Source: G965195345 sp965277625
GTDB lineage: Bacteria > Pseudomonadota > Gammaproteobacteria > CAKMZV01
NCBI GenBank assembly: GCA_965277625.1
Contig: OZ255827.1
Location: 62,001 to 126,000 of the forward strand
DNA: 64,000 nt
Reading direction: 5' to 3'
Part shown: piece by piece, positions 56,629-64,000 of the stretch
Position numbering within the stretch: position 1 is the first letter of the stretch
Layout of the letters: every line of letters starts with the position of its first letter
Notes under the pieces: generated by a model
What the model was told of the DNA's origin: nothing
The model's database searches: none
What the model saw: only the letters and a program-made list of their open reading frames with translations
Position numbers and translations under genes: made by a program

Positions 56629-56634
56629 TATAAT
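56629..56634 (+). promoter_or_regulatory. Possible -10 box for rpoZ-spoT
   Basis: Perfect TATAAT about 100 bases before the rpoZ start codon in the 243-base divergent gap with tpx. The upstream TTGAAA is only 13 bases away, so the -35 element is uncertain. Confidence 0.4.
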
Positions 56635-56733
56635 AAACGCCTTCCCCAGTACAATTTTTTATGCCTTTGCTCAGTCTGATGGCATGATGATGAATTCTGA
56701 ATTTTTTAAATAACTAAACTTGATGTGTAACTT

Positions 56734-56994
56734 ATGGCTCGTGTAACTGTTGATGATTGTATTTCTAAAATTGAAAATCCCTTTGATTTGACGCTTATTG
56801 CGGCCAAACGTGCTTATCAGATTGCCCAAGGGAGCAAAGCCAAATTGCCCATTGAAAATGATAAGCCTGTTGTTTTGGCATTGCGTGAAATTGCCGAGAA
56901 CGTCAGCACCAAAGAAAGCATTGAAGAAGAAGCGCGTGCACTGAATGAGCTGAGAGACATTCCCGCTTATCAGAACGAAAACAATCACGAATAA
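56734..56994 (+). CDS. rpoZ: RNA polymerase omega subunit
   Basis: Small subunit of 86 residues that helps assemble beta-prime and is needed for ppGpp binding at one site of RNA polymerase in E. coli. The family sequence ARVTVDDCISKIENPFDLTLIAAKRA with NDKPVVLALREIAE is complete. The next gene is spoT, which makes and breaks ppGpp, as in E. coli, so sensor and effector sit together. Confidence 0.96.
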   Translation: MARVTVDDCISKIENPFDLTLIAAKRAYQIAQGSKAKLPIENDKPVVLALREIAENVSTKESIEEEARALNELRDIPAYQNENNHE

Positions 56995-57139
56995 TTCTAC
57001 AAATTTCCTAAACAAATCAAACTATGGGATTAAGCGGCAACGCTTAAATCCCATCGGTGTTTTTACGCCACTTTCAAAACCGTGGTCTGAGTTAAAACCA
57101 ACCCAAGAATACTGAATAAATAACGTATAATCAAAGATT

Positions 57140-59458
57140 ATGGCGCCGTTTTTTAAAAAAATTAGTAGCTTGCCTGGCACGCGTTTATCAGAGTTACGCC
57201 TGCCTGAGGTTCGCTTACCCAAAGCCTTATCCTTTAAGACTGAAACGCCCGTAAAAGATCAGTTTCAACCTTTAAAAGAAACCATTACCTACCTGTCCCG
57301 AAAACAGAAAAGATCCATTTATGAGGCCTTTCTTCTGGCCCGCAAAGCGCATCAAGGCCAATCTCGCAGGGATGGGCAACCTTATATTACCCACCCTGTT
57401 GCCGTTGCCGTATTACTGGCTCAACTCAAATTAGATACTGATACGATTATTGCAGCGCTGATCCACGATGTGGTTGAAGACACTCAGATAACGTTGTCAC
57501 ATATAGAAAAGCAGTTTGGCTCAACCATCAGTCATTTGGTCGATGGCGTAAGCAAACTCGATCGTGTTGAGTTTAACTCAAACATAGAAGCACAGCATGC
57601 AAGCCTACAAAAGATGATTTTAGCCATGGCATCTGATTTACGCGTTCTGTTAATCAAGCTGGCGGACCGCGTTCATAACAGTGAGACTTTGGAGATTTTT
57701 AATCAAAGCAAACGCAACCGAATCGGCACAGAAACCTTAGAGATTTATGCGCCACTTGCTGCTCGATTGGGTTTGCACGCTTGGCAAATGCGATTGGAGA
57801 ACAATGCCTTATATGCGATGCAACCCTGGCGCTATAAAATATTATCCAAGGCCATTAAAAAAGCCAAAGGAGAGCGCAGAACAAAAATTTCAGAGGTCTC
57901 CGATTTTCTCAAAAAGCGGTTGAAAGAAGCGGGTATCAGTGCCGAAGTGCAAGGTCGAGAAAAGCATCTATATTCGGTGTTTTTGAAAATGCAGGCGCGT
58001 AGAAATACCTTTGATGATAAACATCTCTACTCTGAGAAAAACCGCGATCCTCGGAAAAAGTTTGACCAAATTTTGGATCTTTTCGCTTTCAGAATCATCG
58101 TCAATTCAGTCGATGAATGCTATAGGGTGCTCGGCATCATGCATAGCATCTATAGACCCGTGCCCGAAAAAATAAAAGATTATATTTCTCTGCCCAAAGC
58201 CAATGGTTACCAATCATTGCACACCATCCTGTTTGGCCCTTCTGGCGCGCATGTGGAAATACAAATTCGCACCAAAACCATGCATGAAAACGCAGAGAAC
58301 GGTATTGCTGCACATTGGTCTTATAAGAGTTCTGGTTCTGAATCACCCAATGTCCAAAATCAAAAATTGTCACAAAAGTGGATCAACGATCTCATCGAAG
58401 TTGGAGAAAATGCTGGGACTTCCAGCGAATTTTTAGAATCGGTAAAAGCCGATTTATTCCCTCAAGAGGTCTTTGTTTTTACGCCAAAGGGCAAAATTTA
58501 TACCCTGCCACGAGGCTCGACTGCTTTAGATTTGGCTTATGCCATTCACTCTGATTTGGGTAACCATTGTGTGGCTTGTGAAATCGATCGACAACGCGTT
58601 GAAAAAGACACCTTACTACAAAACGGCCAGACCGTTTACTTTCATACTTCCAATTTTGGTCAGCCCAGTCCAGATTGGTTAACTTTTTTAGTGACCGCCA
58701 AGGCTCGAACCCAAGTTCGTCATTATCTCAAGTCACAGACGCGCGATGAAATCATAAAATTTGGCAAAGAAATTTTAGAAAGAGCCATGGAAACATTAAA
58801 AAGTCCCTTTTCCGAGCTGTCGGATCAGGTGCTCAAGCAAGCCTTAGATGAGCTGAAAATGCCTGATTTAGAACAATTATTTTATCAAATCGGCATTGGT
58901 GGCCGGCCACCGAGATTGGTCGCAAAAAAACTCTATGATCTTGCCAATCCTTACCACCAATCAGAGCCTTCAAAAGCTGAGCCATCTTCAGTTCAAATCA
59001 AAGATGCTGAAGGCATATCAATCGCTTACGGCCGTTGTTGTTACCCGCTTCCAGGCGATAATATTATGGGGCATTTGAGTTTAGACAAAGGCTTGGTCGT
59101 TCATCGCCTACAGTGTAAAAATGTTCGGCGGTTTAAAAAGAAACCTGAAAATTGTGTCCCCGTTCAATGGCAGGAAAATACCCAGCAGGTCTTTCCTATC
59201 CCCATTTCAATAGAGTGCGAGAATAAAGCGGGCATGCTTTCAGGCATTTTATCCGCCTTATGGAAGATAAAAGTTGAAATTGATTCCGCCAATGTTGAAA
59301 AGGGCGCATATAATGCAACGATCAAACTAATCGTGTTACTGTCAAATCGACGCCAGTTAGCCCAGACTTTGAGAGTGTTGCGCAAACTACCTAATGTAAC
59401 CAAAGTACTAAGAGGATGGTTTTATGAGCGCAACTCAACTAAAAAGAAGAAAAAATAA
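57140..59458 (+). CDS. spoT: Bifunctional ppGpp synthetase/hydrolase
   Basis: RelA/SpoT homolog of 772 residues that controls (p)ppGpp. The hydrolase domain is intact: THPVAVAVLL, His109-Asp110 in AALIHDVVEDT, and Asp176 in IKLADRVHN. The synthetase domain shows LDLFAFRIIV, KDYISLPKANGYQSLHT and VEIQIRTKTMHENAENGIAAHW. A TGS domain (VFVFTPKGKIYTLPRGSTALD) and a C-terminal ACT domain (IECENKAGMLSGILSAL) follow. An intact HD box argues for SpoT rather than RelA. The N-terminus is about 40 residues longer than that of E. coli SpoT and basic. It lies 145 bases after rpoZ. Confidence 0.95.
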   Translation: MAPFFKKISSLPGTRLSELRLPEVRLPKALSFKTETPVKDQFQPLKETITYLSRKQKRSIYEAFLLARKAHQGQSRRDGQPYITHPVAVAVLLAQLKLDTDTIIAALIHDVVEDTQITLSHIEKQFGSTISHLVDGVSKLDRVEFNSNIEAQHASLQKMILAMASDLRVLLIKLADRVHNSETLEIFNQSKRNRIGTETLEIYAPLAARLGLHAWQMRLENNALYAMQPWRYKILSKAIKKAKGERRTKISEVSDFLKKRLKEAGISAEVQGREKHLYSVFLKMQARRNTFDDKHLYSEKNRDPRKKFDQILDLFAFRIIVNSVDECYRVLGIMHSIYRPVPEKIKDYISLPKANGYQSLHTILFGPSGAHVEIQIRTKTMHENAENGIAAHWSYKSSGSESPNVQNQKLSQKWINDLIEVGENAGTSSEFLESVKADLFPQEVFVFTPKGKIYTLPRGSTALDLAYAIHSDLGNHCVACEIDRQRVEKDTLLQNGQTVYFHTSNFGQPSPDWLTFLVTAKARTQVRHYLKSQTRDEIIKFGKEILERAMETLKSPFSELSDQVLKQALDELKMPDLEQLFYQIGIGGRPPRLVAKKLYDLANPYHQSEPSKAEPSSVQIKDAEGISIAYGRCCYPLPGDNIMGHLSLDKGLVVHRLQCKNVRRFKKKPENCVPVQWQENTQQVFPIPISIECENKAGMLSGILSALWKIKVEIDSANVEKGAYNATIKLIVLLSNRRQLAQTLRVLRKLPNVTKVLRGWFYERNSTKKKKK

Positions 59459-59462
59459 TACA

Positions 59463-60512
59463 ATGAAGCAAGTTTGTCAATTGAGCTACTTGGTTCTCGG
59501 TCTCAGTGTGTTTTATTTAAGCGGTTGCTCAACCCCAAAAGTACAAACCTCTGTTGAATTGCCTGCGCGCATTGACGCTATGAGCAAGGTTAAGAAATTG
59601 GGGATTTACCGTTTCGAAAATGATGAAATTCTCATCGGAGCCAAAATAGAACAGCTTTTTAAATCGGTTGTGATCGATGGTGAAAAATATTTTGAAGTGC
59701 TCAATAGAAGCGACTTAGACGCCATCATAAGCGAACAAAAAAATGCCAACAGCATCTTGTTCGACGATGATGAACTTGTTGAATTGGGGCAATTGGCCAA
59801 AGTACAAACGATCATAACAGGTCAAGTTCAAAAACCCATTTTAACGCGCTCCTCCTATTCTGAAACGCGATCAAACCCGGTTTGTCTTGTATATTTAGAC
59901 GATAGTTGTGTGACTTGGGGTGTAGAATATTATGAGGTGACGTGTAACAATTCTGAAGCGGCAGTTGCATACCAATTGCGGATTACCAATATAGAAACTG
60001 GACACAGTGTCCTATCTAAAACCTATCAAGCGAACGTCAATGAACAAACTTGTAAAAAGCCATCGTCGTTACAGTCTTTACAAAAGCGGGTGATTTCACG
60101 CACCTTAGAAGAATTACGACGAGACATTGCCCCTTATCGCATTTGGACAACCATCGAATTGATGGAATCAGATAAAAGTGACCTAAGCGAAAACACCGAA
60201 GCGTACAAGCAATTTAGGAAGGGCTTGGCTTTTATTGATAATGATCACCCCGATATTCGCAACGGTTGTGGCGCCTTTAATCAGGCAGCGGCAGCTTACG
60301 GTGAGTCAGCGGCTATTTACTATAATTTGGGGGTTTGTGCTGAACTTGAAAGCGATAACGCCAGCGCGAAAATTTATTTTGAAAGAGCCCAATCAAAGCT
60401 CAAAGAGCCTTCCGGTTTAGTCACCCAAGCCTTGACCAGAATTGATAATAGAATCAATAGTGAACAACAGTTGGACTTGCAAAAATCCAACAGAAATCAA
60501 CCAGAAAGCTGA
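59463..60512 (+). CDS. CsgG-like lipoprotein with a TPR-like tail
   Basis: Predicted outer-membrane lipoprotein of 349 residues from the ATG at 59,463. A start 13 codons upstream overlaps spoT and would put a charged stretch before the signal peptide. Lipobox YLSGC gives Cys22. Residues of about 40-230 have the CsgG/curli-assembly pattern: KLGIYRFEND, YFEVLNRSDLDAIISEQ, LGQLAKVQTIITGQV and RTLEELRRDIAPYRIW. The C-terminal part has a TPR-like helix pair (GESAAIYYNLGVCAELESDNASAKIYF). CsgG itself exports curli, but no csgA or csgB is nearby, so a secretion role is unproven. It starts 4 bases after spoT. Confidence 0.75.
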   Translation: MKQVCQLSYLVLGLSVFYLSGCSTPKVQTSVELPARIDAMSKVKKLGIYRFENDEILIGAKIEQLFKSVVIDGEKYFEVLNRSDLDAIISEQKNANSILFDDDELVELGQLAKVQTIITGQVQKPILTRSSYSETRSNPVCLVYLDDSCVTWGVEYYEVTCNNSEAAVAYQLRITNIETGHSVLSKTYQANVNEQTCKKPSSLQSLQKRVISRTLEELRRDIAPYRIWTTIELMESDKSDLSENTEAYKQFRKGLAFIDNDHPDIRNGCGAFNQAAAAYGESAAIYYNLGVCAELESDNASAKIYFERAQSKLKEPSGLVTQALTRIDNRINSEQQLDLQKSNRNQPES

Positions 60513-60526
60513 TATGTACCCAGCCT

Positions 60527-61390
60527 GTGACTATTCAAAGACATTTCTGGCTCTTGCTTCCTTTGATGCTCACAGCGTTTACCACTGCACCCAAACAACC
60601 CGCTTGTAATTGCGCCCAATATCAAAGTCAAACGCCCAAACCAGCTTGGGTTGAAGCTGAAATTGTCAATGATCGTGAGCTGGTGACCCAAGGGGCAACG
60701 CACTGTACTGGGATCAAGTCATTAGACTTTAGAAGAGCGGATCAAAATGCACGCGTTAATCTCAGTTACATCTTGCACTCAGTCATCGAAGGCGAAACCG
60801 AAGTCATTCGAAGAGATGATGGCTCGGGTGGCGGACGCTCAAACGCGCAAACACGCACTCAACAATCAACCCACGCGCTCATAGAAAACAGTCAAATATT
60901 CGAACGTTGGGTGGATGTCACAAACTGCACCATCCACAGCGGCGTACGTGTGAGTCGAAAAGCTTTGAAAGCGACCCAAGAGAAGCAACAAGCAAGAGAG
61001 CGTTCAAAATTGATCAATCAACCTTTAGAAGTTCAGTCAAGGGGCTTTTTGGCCGAACGCGGCAAACAATTGTTGCTCAAACAATTGAGTGATTTGGGGG
61101 CACAAAAATTACAATCGACAGAGCCGGCTTACACCTTCATTTTGAAAATACAACCACCGCTCATCGTTCAAGAAGACACCCTAAAAGCCGTTACAATCAC
61201 CACCGACATTCAAGTCACGGCGCCTGACAAAACCATTGTTTACTCAGCAACCCATAATGGCAAAGCCATCGTACTTTCAAATGGTAATCAGCAATACGCC
61301 GAAGAGCGCGCCTTGAAAAACGCGTTCATTCGCATTAAAATGCGCCTTGATCGCTGGCTAAACCAACCGATCAAGCCAAAAACACCTTAA
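60527..61390 (+). CDS. Exported LPP20-like protein
   Basis: Protein of 287 residues with an N-terminal hydrophobic signal (FWLLLPLMLTAFTTA); a signal-peptidase I site after TTA is likelier than a lipobox. The start is GTG; the ATG at 60,514 is out of frame. PAWVEAEIVNDRELVTQGATHCTG resembles the start of the LPP20 family. A central repeat-free, basic, Gln/Arg-rich part and a final RALKNAFIRIKMRLDRWL helix follow. CsgG-like and LPP20-like genes often occur together, and these two are 14 bases apart, so a joint envelope complex is a fair inference. Function is unknown. Confidence 0.65.
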   Translation: MTIQRHFWLLLPLMLTAFTTAPKQPACNCAQYQSQTPKPAWVEAEIVNDRELVTQGATHCTGIKSLDFRRADQNARVNLSYILHSVIEGETEVIRRDDGSGGGRSNAQTRTQQSTHALIENSQIFERWVDVTNCTIHSGVRVSRKALKATQEKQQARERSKLINQPLEVQSRGFLAERGKQLLLKQLSDLGAQKLQSTEPAYTFILKIQPPLIVQEDTLKAVTITTDIQVTAPDKTIVYSATHNGKAIVLSNGNQQYAEERALKNAFIRIKMRLDRWLNQPIKPKTP

Positions 61391-61403
61391 GCGACCTTTA
61401 ACC

Positions 61404-61880
61404 ATGAAAATGACTGCAGACATTTACGACCAATACACCGACGCCGTACACGTTGTACAACCGAGCCTAAACCACTACGGCCAAATGAGATCGTTTGGCG
61501 GACAGATTGTAACGGTCAAGGTTTTTGAAGACAATGTTTTGGTCAGGCAAACCCTCTCGCAAAATGGCCAAGACAAGGTTTTGGTTGTTGATGGCGGTGG
61601 TTCTCTTCGATGTGGTTTATTAGGCGATATCATTGCTCAGTTGGCCATTGATCAATGTTGGGCGGGTGTGATCATTTATGGTGCCATTCGAGATTCAGCC
61701 ACCTTAAAAAATATGCCCATTGGCATTATGGCTCTGGGTACTAATCCGAGTAAAAGCGCCAAGCGCGCTGAAGGTCAGTTAAACGTCCCCATTCATTTTC
61801 ATGATGTGACTTTTCAGCCAGATCATTGGCTGGTTGCCGATGATGACGGGATCATCGTGTGTCAGCACAAACCCTACTAA
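61404..61880 (+). CDS. rraA: RraA-family protein (RNase E regulator-like)
   Basis: Protein of 158 residues matching RraA along its length: SFGGQIVTVKVFEDN, KVLVVDGGGSLRCGLLGD, WAGVIIYGAIRD and a late VTFQPDHWLVADDDGIIV. In E. coli RraA binds RNase E and slows RNA decay. The same fold also includes HMG/CHA aldolases, whose GxxxRD pattern is partly present here (GAIRDSATL), so an aldolase activity cannot be excluded. Met1 or Met3 could be the start. It follows the LPP20-like gene by 13 bases. Confidence 0.85.
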   Translation: MKMTADIYDQYTDAVHVVQPSLNHYGQMRSFGGQIVTVKVFEDNVLVRQTLSQNGQDKVLVVDGGGSLRCGLLGDIIAQLAIDQCWAGVIIYGAIRDSATLKNMPIGIMALGTNPSKSAKRAEGQLNVPIHFHDVTFQPDHWLVADDDGIIVCQHKPY

Positions 61881-61893
61881 ACTCAATTAGCCT

Positions 61894-62577
61894 TTAGGTT
61901 TTCTCTAATAATGCGTTTGCAGCCTGCAACCGTTCTACCGTGCCCACGTCTTGCCATGTCTCCTTGGACACCACACTGCCTTGAATTTTTTGCGCTTTGA
62001 GCGGATATTGAAAAGCCTCTAACAGACCAAAACAAGCGCTTTGATGTTGTTTGAGTATTTGTGGAGACAGTATGCTCATCCCAGTAAAGGTGTAGGTTTT
62101 ACTCGTTGATGCCTTGGGGGCCACAATCGCGTTGTTTAAGGAAAAATCGCCTTCTAAATGATGCTCAGGATTGTCCACCAAATACAGGTGTGCCCATACC
62201 GAGGGGGACAATGTTGTTTGCAAAACCATGGCGTAATCCATGGTGGTTAAAACATCGGCATTCACCAAAAAAAAGGGGTCATCACCCAACAGCGGTAAGG
62301 CATTTTTAATGCCTCCGCCCGTATCTAATTCAACGGGTTCTTGTGACCATAAAATCTTAACGCCATAGCGACGGCCGTCTTGCAAATGTGCCTTTATCAA
62401 GTGGCCCAGATAAAACACATTGACGACGACTTCTTTAAATCCGGCTTGACCCAAGGCGTATAAATGTCTTTCTATTAAGGTGATCCCGCCCACTTTTAGC
62501 AAAGGTTTGGGCAAGTGCTTGGTCAAGGGCATCATTCGGTCACCCCGTCCTGCTGCCAGAATCATCGCCTTCATCAA
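61894..62577 (-). CDS. murU: N-acetylmuramate alpha-1-phosphate uridylyltransferase
   Basis: Makes UDP-MurNAc from MurNAc-1-phosphate and UTP in the peptidoglycan-recycling route that bypasses de novo synthesis. The 227-residue protein has the nucleotidyltransferase signature MILAAGRGDRMMPLTKHLPKPLLKVGG, the metal-binding LVNADVLTT, and ELDTGGGIKNALPLL. Its ATG overlaps the stop codon of amgK (ATGA), so the two are coupled. In pseudomonads this pathway gives intrinsic fosfomycin tolerance. Sequence alone fits other sugar-1-phosphate enzymes, but the amgK neighbour decides the call. Confidence 0.88.
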   Translation of the reverse strand: MMKAMILAAGRGDRMMPLTKHLPKPLLKVGGITLIERHLYALGQAGFKEVVVNVFYLGHLIKAHLQDGRRYGVKILWSQEPVELDTGGGIKNALPLLGDDPFFLVNADVLTTMDYAMVLQTTLSPSVWAHLYLVDNPEHHLEGDFSLNNAIVAPKASTSKTYTFTGMSILSPQILKQHQSACFGLLEAFQYPLKAQKIQGSVVSKETWQDVGTVERLQAANALLEKT

Positions 62578-63587
62578 AGTGCCTTTTGGGCTTGCTCAAC
62601 CCACTTTTTGAACTCTGGTGGGATGGGCAGACGATGAATGGCTTCGGATAAATGTTTTAACACCGTCGGCAAATAGGCCATATAACTTGACTTACCTTCT
62701 CGGTAATAGAGACGGGCAAATATGCCAGCAACTTTAAGCTGACGTTGAGCGTTTTGGTAGGCGAAATCGGTTTCAAATAATGGCTCTGTTTGTTGGGCGT
62801 TGTTTTTCTGAATTTTCTGATAAAAATATTGCCTATAAAATGCGGGATTGTCACAGTGATAATAAGCATCGCACAGTAATGAAACCACATCGTAGGTGTA
62901 CGAACCAAGCACCGCATCTTGGAAATCGATCACACCGATTTTTTCGCCACATTGCAGTAAATTATTGCTGTGATAATCCCGATGTACCAGCGTTTGTGGT
63001 TGCTGAGTAATTTGTATGGCAATCTGATCCATCGTTTGTTGTAAAACTTTTAGTTCACTGGTATTCAAGCACAGTTTAAGGTGGCGATCCAAGAACCAAT
63101 CGATGAACATCTGCATTTCGGCCATGAGCAGGTCGTGGCTGTAAATGGGTAAATCTGGCGATGGCGGTGGTGTCTGCATTTCAGACAATCCATCTATGGC
63201 TTTGAGCATCCATTTTTGCTCGTTTTGTTGAAGACATTGAATGAGATGCTTCGCACCGAAATCCTCAACCACGGCAAAACCTAGGGGCTCATCAACAGCA
63301 TAAATTTCAGGGAAAAGGAGCGTCTGAGTTGACTGAAAGAATTGGCGCGCTTGAATAAATTGTGTAATGCTTTCCTTCTCAGGGGGCGCATCCATTACAA
63401 TGGCTTGTTTGATTTGGCGCGTATTGCCTGCGTAGTTGCGTTCATTTGACGCTGACCACCGATAATATTGACGCCAGCTGGCATCACCCTGAATGGGGCT
63501 TAATTTGCCCTCAAAGCCATTGTTTGATAAAAATTTATGTAACAGTCTCTGACGGTGTGTCTTAATGTCGCTAATTTCCTTAGACAT
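62574..63587 (-). CDS. amgK: N-acetylmuramate/N-acetylglucosamine anomeric kinase
   Basis: Phosphorylates MurNAc or GlcNAc at the anomeric carbon, one step before MurU. The 337-residue protein belongs to the aminoglycoside phosphotransferase family: catalytic loop VHRDYHSNNLLQ, metal-binding IGVIDFQDAVLGSYTYDVVSLL, and an N-terminal nucleotide-binding half (SWRQYYRW, IVMDAPPEKE). Drug resistance is not implied; the motif and the murU overlap point to cell-wall recycling. It is divergent from lptD, as in Pseudomonas. Confidence 0.88.
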   Translation of the reverse strand: MSKEISDIKTHRQRLLHKFLSNNGFEGKLSPIQGDASWRQYYRWSASNERNYAGNTRQIKQAIVMDAPPEKESITQFIQARQFFQSTQTLLFPEIYAVDEPLGFAVVEDFGAKHLIQCLQQNEQKWMLKAIDGLSEMQTPPPSPDLPIYSHDLLMAEMQMFIDWFLDRHLKLCLNTSELKVLQQTMDQIAIQITQQPQTLVHRDYHSNNLLQCGEKIGVIDFQDAVLGSYTYDVVSLLCDAYYHCDNPAFYRQYFYQKIQKNNAQQTEPLFETDFAYQNAQRQLKVAGIFARLYYREGKSSYMAYLPTVLKHLSEAIHRLPIPPEFKKWVEQAQKAL

Positions 63588-63606
63588 ATTTTAAAATGCG
63601 AATATC

Positions 63607-64000
63607 ATGACCTTGATTGATATGCAAAAGGTGGGGGTTCTCCTACGCCATATTTTACCATTGATCCTCGTGTATTCTGGTATCAGTCAAGCACAAAATT
63701 TAAATTGCCCAAAGCCGACACCGACGAGTGAAATCTTCACCGTCGAAAGCAAGTTCATTCAAGGACAACTGGATCGGTTTATCAATTTTTCTGGCTCGGT
63801 GAGCGCCAATCATCCCGATTTTAATTTAAGCGCTGATGAATTATTGGTCAATGTTAAAGATGATTCCATAACTTCAACGAGTAGCCTGTACGTTCAACAT
63901 CAAAATATTCGATTATGGGGCACAGGTTTTGCCAGTAATAAAAATTCATTTGACGTTGATCAAAGCATTTTAACGCTTTGTGAGGGCGAACAACAAGACT
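63607..64000 (+). CDS. lptD: LPS-assembly protein LptD, 5' end
   Basis: Partial gene, cut by the window end after about 130 codons. The product is the outer-membrane barrel that inserts lipopolysaccharide. A start at 63,607 or the in-frame ATG at 63,622 gives a signal peptide (LRHILPLILVYSGISQAQ). The following IFTVESKFIQGQLDRFINF, SGSVSANHPDFNLSADELLV and LWGTGFASNKNSFDVD fit the N-terminal OstA-like beta-jellyroll of LptD. The amgK-murU neighbours divergent to it are a known arrangement. Only 19 bases separate it from the amgK start. Confidence 0.82.
   Translation, partial: MTLIDMQKVGVLLRHILPLILVYSGISQAQNLNCPKPTPTSEIFTVESKFIQGQLDRFINFSGSVSANHPDFNLSADELLVNVKDDSITSTSSLYVQHQNIRLWGTGFASNKNSFDVDQSILTLCEGEQQD

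Noticed and set aside
62574..63587. Aminoglycoside resistance kinase
   Set aside because: The family fold matches, but overlap with murU and divergence from lptD identify AmgK of peptidoglycan recycling.

Overview
The window looks like a chromosome segment of a moderately AT-rich gammaproteobacterium. The right third has several gene orders typical of that class: rpoZ next to spoT, a 6S RNA gene directly before a 5-formyltetrahydrofolate cyclo-ligase gene (ssrS-ygfA), amgK-murU divergent from lptD, and a trpEGDC run behind rpe. The genus cannot be named from the sequence alone.

Bases 1-44,500 are an accessory locus built from two paralogous families. Family one has eight minus-strand lipoproteins, called P1 to P8 here from left to right. 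All eight have a 57-residue signal peptide ending at a lipobox Cys58, a Ser/Thr-rich low-complexity linker, a fibronectin-III-like domain with a Cys pair, and a C-terminal head of exactly seven FG-GAP-like blades (probable seven-bladed beta-propeller) ending in VYLY. P2, P3 and P4 also carry a stalk of about 93-residue cadherin-like domains: about 4, 12 and 37 domains, which makes P4 a 4104-residue protein. Family two is two plus-strand lipoprotein proteases (subtilisin/kexin type with a C-terminal P domain). Their stalk is one PKD-plus-Ig-like module in one protein and four in the other. Both families therefore combine a constant head, a variable-length stalk and a lipid anchor.

The spacers of the locus are also repeated. 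Each propeller gene has a -10-like hexamer 72-73 bases before its start codon, a stem-loop just after its stop codon and a shared block beyond that. Between genes lie decayed plus-strand coding relics in many copies. The array appears to have grown by tandem duplication and recombination. A precise 1404-bp tandem duplication inside P4 shows the process at domain level. No secretion-system, transposase or integrase gene is visible in the locus.

Bases 44,500-64,000 are ordinary chromosome. They hold a GMC oxidoreductase, a DM13-domain protein, NDH-2, a small lipoprotein, a TauE/SafE permease, an OsmC-like protein, trpCDGE (minus strand), rpe, 6S RNA, ygfA, tpx, rpoZ-spoT, a CsgG-like lipoprotein with an LPP20-like partner, rraA, the murU and amgK peptidoglycan-recycling genes, and the 5' end of lptD, cut by the window edge.
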